64,000 nt of DNA from Comamonas thiooxydans. GTDB taxonomy: Bacteria > Pseudomonadota > Gammaproteobacteria > Burkholderiales > Burkholderiaceae_C. A program made the translations under genes and the position numbers. The stretch is from positions 2,418,001 through 2,482,000 of the forward strand of contig NZ_AP026738.1 in NCBI RefSeq assembly GCF_002157685.2, read 5' to 3'. The notes beneath the pieces were generated by a model. That model ran no database searches. It worked only from the letters and a program-made list of their open reading frames with translations, and had not been told where the DNA came from. This document shows positions 36,601-45,113 of this stretch, piece by piece. Every line of letters starts with the position of its first letter. The first letter of the stretch is position 1.

Positions 36601-36844
36601 GGTGCTGTCCACGGGCGCGGGAGCCGAGATGCGCAGTGCCATGGGTGTGGCGGTGTTCGCCGGCATGATCGGTGTGACGGCCTTTGGCCTGTTCCTCACG
36701 CCGGTGTTCTATGTGGTGCTGCGTCGTCTGGCCGGCAACCGCCCGTTGCAGCAGCATGGCAGTCATGTGGCGCCGATCAGCGAGCAGGGTCACGGCGCCT
36801 CGGCCCTGCCCATGCCTGCTGCGCCGCGCGGCCATGACGAATAA
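33614..36844 (+). CDS. RND multidrug efflux permease (MexF/CeoB/BpeF-like, HAE1 family)
   Basis: 1076-residue inner-membrane proton-driven drug exporter, normal length for HAE1 pumps. It starts MNLSRFFIDRPIFAGVLSV (TM1), with two repeated halves of six helices and two large periplasmic loops. The proton-relay Asp pair is in TM4 (GIVVDDAIVVVENVERN, Asp410/Asp411). Sequence and neighbours resemble MexF/BpeF, which export chloramphenicol, trimethoprim and quinolones in other species; substrates here are inferred. It is 22 bp after the adaptor gene and 13 bp before the outer-membrane factor gene. Confidence 0.95.
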   Translation: MNLSRFFIDRPIFAGVLSVLIFLAGLIAMRTLPISEYPEVAPPSVVVRAQYPGANPKVIAETVATPLEESINGVEGMLYMGSQATTDGVMTLTVTFALGTDPDKAQQLVQNRVSQAEPRLPEEVRRLGITTVKSAPDLTMVVHMVSPNGRYDIDYLRNYAVLNVKDRLARIKGVGQVQIFGGGDYSMRAWLDPQKVAQRGLSAADVVAAIRGQNVQAAAGVVGASPGLPGVDMQLSINAQGRLQTEEEFGDIIVKTGSDGAVTRLRDVARLELGAADYSLRSLLNNDPAVGMGVFQAPGSNALEISANVRSTMAELQKHMPEGVEFRIAYDPTQFVRASIKSVIQTLLEAVALVVVVVILFLQTWRASIIPLLAVPVSVVGTFAVLHLLGFSINALSLFGLVLAIGIVVDDAIVVVENVERNIEAGLSPRQATYRAMQEVSGPIIAIALVLVAVFVPLAFISGLTGQFYRQFAVTIAISTVISAINSLTLSPALSALLLRGHDAPKDALTRGMERVLGGFFRRFNALFRRGSDAYSGGVQRVIGRKALMLVIYAVLVGATCGLFKLVPGGFVPAQDKQYLVGFAQLPDGATLDRTEDVIRRMGEIVKNNPNVEDAIAFPGLSINGFTNSSNSGIVFVTLKPFAERTHADQSGGAVAGQLNQAFGSIQEAFIAMFPPPPVAGLGTTGGFKLQIEDRASLGYDAMDAAVKAFMAKAYQTPELAGLFTSWQVNVPQLYAAIDRTKARQLGVPVTDIFETLQIYLGSLYANDFNQFGRTYSVRVQADAAYRARAEDVGLLKVRSTTGEMVPLSALMKLEPSFGPERAMRYNGFLAADVNGGPAPGFSSGQAQAAVERIAAETLPPGIGFEWTELTYQEILAGNSAVLVFPIAILLVFLVLAAQYESLTLPIAIILIVPMGLLAAMTGVWLSGGDNNVFTQIGLIVLVGLSAKNAILIVEFARELEFAGRTPVQAAIEASRLRLRPILMTSLAFVMGVLPLVLSTGAGAEMRSAMGVAVFAGMIGVTAFGLFLTPVFYVVLRRLAGNRPLQQHGSHVAPISEQGHGASALPMPAAPRGHDE

Positions 36845-36857
36845 GCCCCAATCAACC

Positions 36858-38324
36858 ATGGATTCCGATATGAAAACGATGCAAGGCATTCGATCCCTGA
36901 TGCCGTCCCTGAGCGCGCTGATGGCGGCCCTGGTGCTCGCGGGCTGCGCGAGTGCGCCGCCCACGGTGGCAGAGCATGCCGGCGTGGCCGTGCCAGCGAG
37001 CTTCAGCACCGGAAAGGACGCTGCTCCCGGCTGGACCACGGCCGCCCCGGCCGAGGCCCAGCCGCGCGGTGCCTGGTGGCGGGTATTTGCCGACACCGAG
37101 CTCAGCGCGCTGGTGGAGCGTGCGGGTGAAGCCAATACCGACGTGCAGACCGCTGCGGCACGTCTGGCCGAAGCGCGGGCACTGCTGCGCTCGGCCGATG
37201 CGCAGCGTCAGCCGCAGATCGGGGCCGCGGGCGGTGCCGCCCGTCAGGCCGGTGTGAACACCGCGAACGGCATGCAGCCCGCAACCTTGGTCACGGCCGG
37301 CTTGAACTTTTCCTACGAAGCGGATCTGTTCGGCCGCCTGTCGCGGGCCAGCGAAGCGGCACGCGAGGATGCCAACGCACGCGAGGCCCTGCTGCAGAGC
37401 ACGCGGCTGATGGTGCAGGCCGATGTGGCGCAGACTTATCTGCAGCTGCGTTCGCTGCAGACCGAACGCCAGCTGGTCGAGCAGAGTCTGGCTGCCTATC
37501 GCGAGACCTTGACGCTGATCGAGAAGCGCTACCGCGCCGGCGATGCGGCAGAGCTGGATGTGGCGCGCATGCAGACCGAGGTTTCGGCCACCGAGGCGGA
37601 GACACTGGCTCTTGAGCGCCAGCAGGCGGCCCTCACGCATGCGCTGGCCGTGCTGGTCGGCGATGTGGCCAGCGGCTTTGCGCTGGCTTCGCAGCCGCAG
37701 GCAGCCACGCTGCCGGTGATTCCGGCAGGCGTGCCCGCGACGGTGCTGGCGCGCCGCCCCGATGTGTCGGCGGCCCAGGCATCGGTGCTGGCGGCCCAGG
37801 CCCGCGTGGGCGTGGCGCAGGCCGCGTGGTTTCCGGCCATCACGCTCACGGGCAATGGCGGCTATGCCTCGCCGGAGCTGGGCGATCTGTTCAAGTGGTC
37901 GGCACGCTCCTGGGGCATAGGCGCCTTGCTGTCTCTGCCCATCTTCGACGGCGGCCAGCGGGCCGCCCAGGAAGAGGGCGCCCGGGCGCGCCTGGAAGCA
38001 GCCGTGGCCGCCCAGCGCGGCCAGGTGCTCGCTGCCTTTCGGGATGTGGAGGATCAGCTCAGTGCCTTGCGCCTGCTCTCGGGCCAGGCCCGCGTGCTGG
38101 GGCAGGCCGTGCAGTCTTCCGAGCGCGCCACCCATCTCTCGGACGTGCGCTATCGCAACGGTCTGGTGAGCCAGCTGGAGCTGCTCGATGCGCGCCGCAA
38201 CGAGCTGCGCAACCGGCGCCAGGCCTTGCAGGTGCGCACCGCGCAGTACACGGCCACGGTGGCGCTGATCCGCGCGCTGGGCGGCGGCTGGGACAGCGGA
38301 GAGCCTGTGGCGGCAAGCAGCTGA
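36858..38324 (+). CDS. RND efflux outer-membrane factor lipoprotein (OprC/OpcM, NodT family)
   Basis: 488-residue TolC-like channel. A signal peptide is followed by lipobox VLAGC (Cys about 33), then two outer-membrane efflux repeats (about 90-280 and 290-480) with QTAAARLAEARALLRSADAQRQP and VLARRPDVSAAQASVLAAQA, the latter a strong NodT-family block. The ATG at 36858 or 36870 could be used; both retain the signal. It is the last gene of the operon llpE-adaptor-permease-channel. Confidence 0.92.
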   Translation: MDSDMKTMQGIRSLMPSLSALMAALVLAGCASAPPTVAEHAGVAVPASFSTGKDAAPGWTTAAPAEAQPRGAWWRVFADTELSALVERAGEANTDVQTAAARLAEARALLRSADAQRQPQIGAAGGAARQAGVNTANGMQPATLVTAGLNFSYEADLFGRLSRASEAAREDANAREALLQSTRLMVQADVAQTYLQLRSLQTERQLVEQSLAAYRETLTLIEKRYRAGDAAELDVARMQTEVSATEAETLALERQQAALTHALAVLVGDVASGFALASQPQAATLPVIPAGVPATVLARRPDVSAAQASVLAAQARVGVAQAAWFPAITLTGNGGYASPELGDLFKWSARSWGIGALLSLPIFDGGQRAAQEEGARARLEAAVAAQRGQVLAAFRDVEDQLSALRLLSGQARVLGQAVQSSERATHLSDVRYRNGLVSQLELLDARRNELRNRRQALQVRTAQYTATVALIRALGGGWDSGEPVAASS

Positions 38325-38511
38325 GGCGAGAGCTGTCCCGTCCGCCCTGGCGGCCGGTTTGCCGGCTTGTGACTCCTGCTGCACAGCCAGCCGTGCCCGT
38401 ACAGGCTCAGTGGTTTGATGGGCATCAAGGCAAGACTTGAGGCTCTGGCGGCGCGGGCGCCAGTGGTGCTAGATTCATTGACGGTCCATGTGGATCGTCA
38501 ATGGATGCTTC

Positions 38512-39912
38512 ATGAACATCACTTTTCACGGTGCGGCGCAGTCGGTCACGGGGTCCTGTTTTCTGGTCGAGACGCATGGCTGCCGATTTCTGATCGACTG
38601 CGGCATGGCCCAAGGCGGTCGCGAGGCTGACGAGCACAACCAGCAAGCCTTTGCCTTTGATGCCGCAGGTCTGGATTTCGTCATCCTGACCCATGCGCAC
38701 ATCGATCACAGCGGCCTGCTGCCCAAGCTCGTGGCCCAGGGCTTCAAGGGCCCTATCTATGCCACGCTGGCCACCAAGGACTTGCTCGAGGTCTTGCTCA
38801 AGGACAGCGCCCATATCCAGATGATGGATGCCGAGCGTGCAGCGCGGCGCCGGCGTGAAGGCCGGGGGCACGAGCGCGAGCCGGCGGTTCCTCTGTATTC
38901 GCTGGCCCATGTGGCGAGCACGCTGGAGCAGGTCCAGGCCAGGGCCTATGGACAGCGTTTTGAACCCCATCCTGCGGTGACGGTGCGTTTCCAGGATGCC
39001 GGGCATATTCTGGGCTCGGCCATTGTGGAGCTATGGCTGGCAGATGGTCATGGCGGCACGCGCAAGCTGGTGACCAGCGGCGATCTGGGCCAGCCGGGGC
39101 GGGTGATCCTGCGCGATCCCACGCCGATCATGGAGGCCGATCTGCTGCTCATCGAGTCCACCTATGGCGACCGGCAGCACAAGAGCACGGGCGACACCCT
39201 GGAGGAGCTGGTCGATGTGGTCACGCGCACGGCACCCCATGGCAATGTGGTAATCCCGGCATTTGCCGTGGGGCGCACGCAGGAGCTGCTCTATCACTTT
39301 CTGCAGCTGATCCAGCAGCAGCGCCTGCCGCCGGTAGAGATATTCGTGGATTCGCCGATGGCGGTGGCGGCCACCGATATCACGCTGCGGCACTTCGGCG
39401 TGTTCGATGAGGAGGCCAGGCAGTTGCTGGGCAGCGTCAGGAGACTCAAGGAGTCGCCGCACATTCATTTCATCAGCGATGTGGAGGACTCCATCAAGCT
39501 CAACCGCATCAAGAGCGGCGCTGTCATCATCTCGGCCAGCGGCATGTGCGATGCGGGACGGGTGCTGCATCATCTGAAGAACAATCTGTCCAGGCCCGAG
39601 TGTGCGGTGGTGATCTGCGGCTTTCAGGCTGAAGGTTCGCTGGGTCGCAGGTTGGTCGACGGTGCCAGGCAGGTGCGCCTGTTTGGAGATGACGTCGAGG
39701 TCCGTGCCGGTATCCATACCCTGGGCGGCTTTTCGGCCCATGCAGACCAGCAGGCCCTGCTGGACTGGGCGGCCGCCTTTACCCGCCCGCCGCAGCAGAC
39801 CTTTGTGGTGCATGGGGAGTCGCATGCATCCCGGGCCTTGGCCACGCTGCTGCACGAGCGCCTGCATTTCACGGTGCAGGTTCCTCAGCTGGCTCAGGTC
39901 TTCGAGTTCTAG
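38512..39912 (+). CDS. MBL-fold beta-CASP RNA-processing exonuclease-like protein
   Basis: 466-residue metallo-beta-lactamase/beta-CASP protein. It has the N-terminal motif FHGAAQSVTGSCFLVE, the zinc motif THAHIDHSG (His61, His63, Asp65, His66), LIESTYGDRQH, the beta-CASP domain (about 230-350; AVGRTQELLYH, SASGMCDAG) and the C-terminal RMMBL motif GGFSAHADQ. Relatives include the CPSF73-like nucleases; RNA cleavage is the likely activity but unproven here. The ATG at 38512 was chosen because the family fold begins at once; an in-frame ATG at 38488 is possible. It stands as a single gene after the efflux operon. Confidence 0.88.
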   Translation: MNITFHGAAQSVTGSCFLVETHGCRFLIDCGMAQGGREADEHNQQAFAFDAAGLDFVILTHAHIDHSGLLPKLVAQGFKGPIYATLATKDLLEVLLKDSAHIQMMDAERAARRRREGRGHEREPAVPLYSLAHVASTLEQVQARAYGQRFEPHPAVTVRFQDAGHILGSAIVELWLADGHGGTRKLVTSGDLGQPGRVILRDPTPIMEADLLLIESTYGDRQHKSTGDTLEELVDVVTRTAPHGNVVIPAFAVGRTQELLYHFLQLIQQQRLPPVEIFVDSPMAVAATDITLRHFGVFDEEARQLLGSVRRLKESPHIHFISDVEDSIKLNRIKSGAVIISASGMCDAGRVLHHLKNNLSRPECAVVICGFQAEGSLGRRLVDGARQVRLFGDDVEVRAGIHTLGGFSAHADQQALLDWAAAFTRPPQQTFVVHGESHASRALATLLHERLHFTVQVPQLAQVFEF

Positions 39913-39965
39913 AGCGTGCCGGGAGTCTCCGAGATGCGGAATCCGTCTTGCGCACGGCTTGTTGC

Positions 39966-40508
39966 ATGATGTTCTGGCGGCGAAGCCTGATGCCGGTCGA
40001 GGCCGGTTTCGCGCAGCGGCTTTTCGGCACTACGCTGGATGAACTGTTGCCCGGCATGCGTCTGCATGTGCGGCGTCTGGGCGATACCAGGCGCGCGCTG
40101 TCCCTGGGCGGCGGGCGCATCTATCTGCCGCGCAGCTTTTTCGAGCATGCTGATCCGCATCGGCCGCTGCGGCTTTCCCACCCTGTGGTGGCAGGTGTCT
40201 TCGCCCATGAGCTGCTGCATCAGTGGCAGCGGCTGCAAGGCCGGGCCGTGACCTGGGAGGCCCTGGGCCTGCATCTGCGCGCGGCATGCCTGCGGCGCGA
40301 TCCCTATCACTATCAGGCCTGTGCAGATCCGCAGCGGATGCTGCAGTGCTTTCTGGACGCAAGCGTGGAGCAGCAGGGGCAGATCTGGCAGGACCATGTT
40401 CAGGCCCTGGTGCAAGGCCAGCCGCTGGCCTGCATGTGCCTGATTGCCGAGCATGTGCTCAAGGCTCAAGCTGGCCAATCCAGGTCGGGCCGAGCCAGCA
40501 AAGGCTAG
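39966..40508 (+). CDS. Small zincin-like protein with HELLH motif
   Basis: 180-residue protein of uncertain family. AHELLHQWQRLQG contains a zinc-metallopeptidase HExxH motif (His81, Glu82, His85), preceded by ALSLGGGRIYLPRSFF. This combination (GxRIYL strand, then HELxHxxQ) resembles the DUF4157/eCIS-core peptidase-like family, an inference from motif shape. No signal peptide. The start is uncertain: ATG at 39966, 39969 or 39990, none with a good ribosome site. Its 3' end overlaps the convergent gene by four bases. The codon use looks like real coding sequence. Confidence 0.65.
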   Translation: MMFWRRSLMPVEAGFAQRLFGTTLDELLPGMRLHVRRLGDTRRALSLGGGRIYLPRSFFEHADPHRPLRLSHPVVAGVFAHELLHQWQRLQGRAVTWEALGLHLRAACLRRDPYHYQACADPQRMLQCFLDASVEQQGQIWQDHVQALVQGQPLACMCLIAEHVLKAQAGQSRSGRASKG

Positions 40509-41017
40509 GCCGCCGGGTTGAGCGCGGCTATCAGATCGTGCTCGTCCACATCGCGCGCCGCGCCGAAGCCTGCCACATGCCTGCCGCCTTGCGGCGTAAT
40601 GCAGACAAAACGAAAGTCGCCCAGCGCCGTCATGGGCTCGGCTTCGGGAAAGCGCGCCAGATAGCTGGTACGGGCGCCTTGCCACAGGCCGCTGTCGCGC
40701 GGGGGAGTGGATGCCACGCCCTGAATGCTGATGCGCTCCAGCGCATGCACGGCTTCGCCAGCGGACTCTGGCCTGCTCATCAGCAGGCTGACGGCAGGAT
40801 GCTGCTCCATGGCCTGTGTGTGGCCGGCAAGCGCACTCACATGCAGTATCAGGCAGCTGAATTCACCACTCCAGGCCCAGGGCACCAGAGACAGGCCCGG
40901 GGCGGGGAGATATCCGGGGGCTGATGAACCGGCCTGTGGCTGAACGGCCAGGGCGGCAGTACGCTGACTGGCGAGTAGCTGGCGCAGCGACTGCTGCAGG
41001 CGTGATTCATGAGGCAT
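40505..41017 (-). CDS. HugZ-like heme/flavin-binding protein (pyridoxamine-phosphate-oxidase fold)
   Basis: 170-residue split-barrel protein. The N-terminal stretch QRTAALAV and GEFSCLILHVSALAGHTQAMEQHPAVSLLMSRPE fit the HugZ / PNPOx-like family, members of which bind FMN or heme and some degrade heme. ERISIQGVA and FRFVCITPQGGRHVAGFGAARDVD are further matches. The exact cofactor and substrate are not visible. The ATG at 41017 fits the family N-terminus; the in-frame extension to 41110 has no family support. It overlaps the stop of the HELLH gene by four bases (convergent). Confidence 0.75.
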   Translation of the reverse strand: MPHESRLQQSLRQLLASQRTAALAVQPQAGSSAPGYLPAPGLSLVPWAWSGEFSCLILHVSALAGHTQAMEQHPAVSLLMSRPESAGEAVHALERISIQGVASTPPRDSGLWQGARTSYLARFPEAEPMTALGDFRFVCITPQGGRHVAGFGAARDVDEHDLIAALNPAA

Positions 41018-41199
41018 TTGCGCATGGTAAGCCAGAGCACGGGGCAGGACCAGCTTGAGCCGCGCCAGGCCGCGTCGACCGTCACCTGCGTGACCGACTG
41101 TTGGGGGCATCCCGGATGCCGGGCCGAGGTTGCGGGCCTAGTCTTGCGGACTGATTAGTCCACCCGGACTATGTATACGCTTTTCTGATTGCCTGACTC

Positions 41200-42888
41200 A
41201 TGCCCGCTCACCACAAGTTTTGGCCCAATCGGCTGCCACATTCCATCACCGTTCCCGTGACCAGTGTCTGGGAAAACCTTGCTATCAATGCCAGGCGCTA
41301 TCCGGACAAAGCCGCGCTGGTGTTTCTGGGCCGCACCACGACCTACCGGCAGCTGTGCGAGGGAACGGAGCGCATGGCCGCCTATCTGCATGGCCTGGGC
41401 GTGCAAAAAGGTGATCGTGTCATCGTGCTGATGCAAAACAGCTCGCAACTGGTGCTGGCGCATTACGCCATCTTTCGAGCCAATGCGGTAGTTGTACCGG
41501 TCAACCCCATGAATACGGCTGAGGAGCTCAAGCACTACATCACGGATTCGGGCGCCAAGGTGGCCATCACCACGGCTGATCTGGCGCCGGAGCTGGCCAA
41601 GGCCAGCAATGCCTTGCCGCAGTCCGAAGCATTGCAGCACTTGCTGGTCACCCGGTTCACCGACGGTTTTGATGCCGATGTGCAAGGGCCGGATGCACCG
41701 CCCGAAGCCTGGCGCAACTGGCTGCTTGGCGAGCGCGAACCCGCAAGCCTGAGCCATGGCAAGGTCCATGCCTGGACGCAGGCACTGGCCTGCAGCGAGC
41801 TGCCGCCGCCGCATACCGCAGGTCGTGACGACCTGGCCTTGCTGCCCTATACCAGCGGCACCACGGGCCAGCCCAAGGGCTGCATGCACCTGCACCGCAG
41901 CATCAACCACAACGCTGTTTCCGGCGCGCTGTGGGGCACGGGCAACAGCGAGAACGTGGTGCTCGCCGTCGTGCCCATGTTTCACATCACAGGCATGGTT
42001 TCCGTGCTGCACAGTGCCATCTACATGGGGGCGACGCTGATCATCATGCCGCGCTGGGAGCGCGAACTGGCAGGGCGCCTGATCTCGCACTATCAGGTCA
42101 CCAGCTGGACCAATATCCCGACCATGGTGATCGATCTGCTGGCCAGCCCCAACTTCGCGTCCTTCGATCTCTCCAGCCTCAAATACATCGGCGGCGGCGG
42201 CGCCGCCATGCCCCAGGCCGTGGCCCAGCGACTGCTGGAACAGTACGGGCTGCGTTTTTGCGAGGGCTATGGCCTGACCGAAACCGCCGCACCTTCACAC
42301 AGCAATCCGCCCGACCATCCCAAGCAGCAATGTCTGGGCATCCCCTTCATGAGCACCGATGCGCGCGTGATCAGCCCCGACACGCTGGAAGAGGTGGCCC
42401 AGGGCGAACAGGGCGAGATCGTGGTCAACGGCCCCGAGGTGTTTGAAGGCTACTGGCAACGCCCCGAGGCGACCGAGCAAAGCTTTATGGAGCTCGACGG
42501 CAAACGCTTTTTCCGCACCGGGGACCTGGGGCGCGTGGATGAGGACGGCTACTTTTTCATTACCGACCGGCTCAAGCGCATGATCAATGCCAGCGGCTTC
42601 AAGGTATGGCCGGCCGAGGTGGAGTCGCTGATGTTCCGCCATCCTGCGATTCAGGAGGCCTGCGTGATCTCCACCAAAGATGCCTATCGCGGCGAGACCG
42701 TCAAGGCTGTGGTCGTGTTGCGTGCCGGTCATGAGGCGACGACGGCAGAGCAGATCATCCAGTGGTGCCACGACAATATGGCGGTCTACAAGGCACCTCG
42801 TCTGGTGCAGTTCGTGACAGCCTTGCCCAAGAGCGGCAGCGGCAAGGTGATGTGGCGAATGCTGCAGGAGCAGGAAGCCGCGGTCTGA
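41200..42888 (+). CDS. AMP-dependent acyl-CoA synthetase/ligase
   Basis: 562-residue ANL-superfamily enzyme that activates a carboxylic acid with ATP and transfers it to CoA. The motifs are complete: P-loop YTSGTTGQPKGC (about 217-228), GYGLTETAAPSHS, the adenylate-binding TGDLGRVDEDGYFFITDRLKRMI (about 445-467), and the C-terminal catalytic Lys in PKSGSGKVMWR. It belongs to the long-chain-fatty-acid/4-coumarate-like group; the acyl substrate is not predictable. It is monocistronic and convergent with the selenocysteine tRNA gene 17 bp downstream. Confidence 0.9.
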   Translation: MPAHHKFWPNRLPHSITVPVTSVWENLAINARRYPDKAALVFLGRTTTYRQLCEGTERMAAYLHGLGVQKGDRVIVLMQNSSQLVLAHYAIFRANAVVVPVNPMNTAEELKHYITDSGAKVAITTADLAPELAKASNALPQSEALQHLLVTRFTDGFDADVQGPDAPPEAWRNWLLGEREPASLSHGKVHAWTQALACSELPPPHTAGRDDLALLPYTSGTTGQPKGCMHLHRSINHNAVSGALWGTGNSENVVLAVVPMFHITGMVSVLHSAIYMGATLIIMPRWERELAGRLISHYQVTSWTNIPTMVIDLLASPNFASFDLSSLKYIGGGGAAMPQAVAQRLLEQYGLRFCEGYGLTETAAPSHSNPPDHPKQQCLGIPFMSTDARVISPDTLEEVAQGEQGEIVVNGPEVFEGYWQRPEATEQSFMELDGKRFFRTGDLGRVDEDGYFFITDRLKRMINASGFKVWPAEVESLMFRHPAIQEACVISTKDAYRGETVKAVVVLRAGHEATTAEQIIQWCHDNMAVYKAPRLVQFVTALPKSGSGKVMWRMLQEQEAAV

Positions 42889-42905
42889 AATGCAAAGAGG
42901 GGGAG

Positions 42906-43001
42906 TGGCGGAAAGCAGCTGGAGTCGAACCAACCCGGGAGCGGCTGACGCCCCCCACCGGGTTTGAAGCCCGGCCGCGCCACCGGGCACGATTGCCTTC
43001 C
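42906..43001 (-). tRNA. selC: tRNA-Sec (anticodon UCA)
   Basis: Read on the minus strand it starts GGAAGGCA and ends TGCTTTCC-G-CCA, an 8-bp acceptor stem with one G-U pair. The anticodon loop CTTCAAA presents UCA (42965-42967). There is a long variable arm (GGGGGGCGTCAGCCGCTCCC region) and a T-loop GGTTCGACTCC. The 96-nt length including an encoded CCA, the long variable arm and the anticodon identify selenocysteine tRNA. selB follows upstream on the same strand, and selA and a Sec-containing formate dehydrogenase lie in the same block. TACAAT (43050-43055, minus) is a plausible -10; a TTGTCA -35 lies 20 bp further, which is suboptimal spacing. Confidence 0.95.
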
Positions 43002-43009
43002 TTTGAGCC

Positions 43010-43031
43010 AAGAGTGGCAGCAGTCACTCTT
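43010..43031 (-). other. Hairpin in the tRNA-Sec leader
   Basis: AAGAGTG (43010-43016) and CACTCTT (43025-43031) form a 7-bp stem with an 8-nt loop, ending nine bases before the mature tRNA 5' end. There is no U-run. It would be part of the primary transcript if the TACAAT box at 43050-43055 is used. Confidence 0.6.
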
Positions 43032-43100
43032 GCAGAAGATAGGACAGTGATTGTAGCCAGCAATCCGGCACCTGCTGACAAACAGCACGTCAGGGCCGCA

Positions 43101-43146
43101 TATCCCGCCCTACTCTGATTTGATAGCTTGTTGCGCAGGCGGGATA
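43101..43146. repeat. Inverted repeat between selB and tRNA-Sec
   Basis: TATCCCGCC (43101-43109) and GGCGGGATA (43138-43146) are perfect 9-bp inverted arms around a 28-nt spacer that contains TTTGATAGCTTG, the start of the dispersed repeat family. It could be a stem-loop stabilising the selB 3' end; it lacks a U-run. Confidence 0.6.
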
Positions 43147-43174
43147 AGGAACCTGGACTGATTTCTGCGAGCGC

Positions 43175-45100
43175 TCAGCGTGGCGTGCTATTCCAATGCA
43201 CGTCAGGGCGCAGCAGATGGGCATCGCGCACGCGGCGCGTGTAGCCGGTGCGGTCGAAGAATTCGAGAATCTGGATGGCGCGCTTGCGACCCAGACCGGT
43301 GGCGTCGCGGAATGCGCTGGCTTCCACCTCGCCCCTGGCGTGACGGCCGGCGATGTCGGCAACCAGGGCAGCGAGCTCATCCATGCGCGCCGGTGCATAG
43401 AACAAGTCCTTGACGACCTGGAACAGCTGGCCCTGGCGCGAGAGCTTTTTGAGCAGCTGGCGCACCAGCTCCTCGCCTGCGGCATGGTCGCGCGCCAGAT
43501 CACGTACCCAGGGCGGGTCATAGCGGCCTGCCGCGATGGCGGGCAGCAGCTTTTCGGCCAGCGTCTGCTCGGCATTGCTCAGTTGCACGCTGTGCTGCGG
43601 CAAATGCAGCCAGGCGCCGGTGCTGGCCAGTTGCTGGCTGCCGAGCAGGGCATCGATCAGGCCTTGATAGAGCGCGTCGTAGCTGCTTTGCTGCAGGCCG
43701 GGCAAGGCCATGCGCCTCAGTCTGGCCGCGTTGACGCCGGGCTCGTCGGGCGATTTTTCGTGAAAGCGCGCCAGGCTGTCGATGAGCTGGGTCTGCAGTA
43801 TCTGCCAGCGCTCGCTGCCCAGCACCAGGGCATCGCCGCCGGCAATGGGCAGCTGGATGGTGTCGGCCAGGCTGGCCTCGGGGAAGGCATGGCCGCTCAG
43901 ACGCACCAGCTGCGAGCGCGCAATGCCGTGCGGGGCCTGTGCGATCAGCGGCCTGAAGTCGCTGCGGGCGATTAGCTGCTCCATGGCGTCGAGGTAGGCC
44001 ATGCGCTCTGCGCTGCGGCGCTTGCGGCTTGGTGCATAGGGGTCGAGCACCATGCCGCCGGCGATGGTGCGGCTGGCCTGGGCGTTGCGCAGAATCAGGC
44101 GGTCGCCGGGCAGGGCGAAGACCGGCGCATCCAGCACCAGCTGCACGCGGGCTTCGGTGCCGGGCTCTATGGCCTCATCCTGCAGCAGGGCCACATGGCC
44201 TGTGGTGCGTTTGGTGCCCAGGTGCACATGGACGGGCGTCCACTGGGCCAGCAAGGGTGCTTCGCTGAGCAGGTGCAGGTGAATATCGAGGCGGTCCGTG
44301 GCCTGCCGCAGGCGCGGGTCCATGATCCAGTCGCCGCGTTCGATCTCGTCCTTGGCTATGCCTGCCAGATTGAGTGCGCAGCGCTGGCCGGCGACGCCGC
44401 TGTCGCTGCTCTGGTTCTGCGCGTGAATGCTGCGCACGCGCACGGCCTGACCACTGGCCGAGTGTGCCAGCGTGTCGCCCACCCGCACCTGACCATTGAA
44501 GACCGTGCCCGTGACCACCGTGCCCTGGCCCGGCAGCGTGAAGACGCGGTCCACGGCGAGCCGGAACAGGCCGTCCCGGGGACGCTCCTGCATCATCTGG
44601 GCCTGCACCTGCAGATGTTCGCGCAGGGCCTTTACGCCAGCATTGCCGGGTTCTGCGGCATTGGTCTCGAAGACGGGACTGCCCGCCAGCGCAGTGACGC
44701 CGAGAATGGCGTTGATTTCGCGGTGCACGTCGGCAATGCGTTGCGGCAGCACGCGATCGACCTTGGTCAGCGCCACGCTGCCACGCCTGACACCCAGCAG
44801 CTGCAGAATTTCCAGGTGCTCCAGGGTCTGGGGCATGACGCCGTCGTCGGCAGCCACGACCAGCAGGGCGTGGTCAATGCCCACGGCTCCGGCGGCCATG
44901 GTGTGGACGAATTTCTCGTGGCCCGGCACGTCGATGATGCCCAGCACGTCGCCGTTGGGCAGCGGGCTGTAGGCATAGCCGAGTTCTATGGAGATGCCGC
45001 GGGCTTTCTCTTCCTTGAGACGGTCGGTTTCCACGCCCGTGAGCGCACGCACCAGCGTGGTTTTGCCGTGGTCGATATGGCCTGCAGTTCCGATGATCAT
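43175..45100 (-). CDS. selB: Selenocysteine-specific elongation factor SelB
   Basis: 641-residue translational GTPase that brings Sec-tRNA to UGA codons with a SECIS hairpin. G1 [10 protein letters not shown] (about 7-16), switch [12 protein letters not shown]3 DVPGHEKF, G4 TKVD (about 113), EF-Tu-like domains 2-3, and four C-terminal winged helices (about 380-635) that bind SECIS RNA. E. coli SelB is 614 residues, so the length is normal. It lies upstream of tRNA-Sec on the same strand and 96 bp downstream of selA. The last residues (HWNSTPR) precede a gap with an inverted repeat. Confidence 0.96.
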   Translation of the reverse strand: MIIGTAGHIDHGKTTLVRALTGVETDRLKEEKARGISIELGYAYSPLPNGDVLGIIDVPGHEKFVHTMAAGAVGIDHALLVVAADDGVMPQTLEHLEILQLLGVRRGSVALTKVDRVLPQRIADVHREINAILGVTALAGSPVFETNAAEPGNAGVKALREHLQVQAQMMQERPRDGLFRLAVDRVFTLPGQGTVVTGTVFNGQVRVGDTLAHSASGQAVRVRSIHAQNQSSDSGVAGQRCALNLAGIAKDEIERGDWIMDPRLRQATDRLDIHLHLLSEAPLLAQWTPVHVHLGTKRTTGHVALLQDEAIEPGTEARVQLVLDAPVFALPGDRLILRNAQASRTIAGGMVLDPYAPSRKRRSAERMAYLDAMEQLIARSDFRPLIAQAPHGIARSQLVRLSGHAFPEASLADTIQLPIAGGDALVLGSERWQILQTQLIDSLARFHEKSPDEPGVNAARLRRMALPGLQQSSYDALYQGLIDALLGSQQLASTGAWLHLPQHSVQLSNAEQTLAEKLLPAIAAGRYDPPWVRDLARDHAAGEELVRQLLKKLSRQGQLFQVVKDLFYAPARMDELAALVADIAGRHARGEVEASAFRDATGLGRKRAIQILEFFDRTGYTRRVRDAHLLRPDVHWNSTPR

Positions 45101-45113
45101 GGTGTGCTTGTGG

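Noticed and set aside
33476..37135. 1219-codon minus-strand open frame
   Set aside because: Antisense shadow of the RND permease; composition is His/Gln/Gly-rich with no recognisable family.
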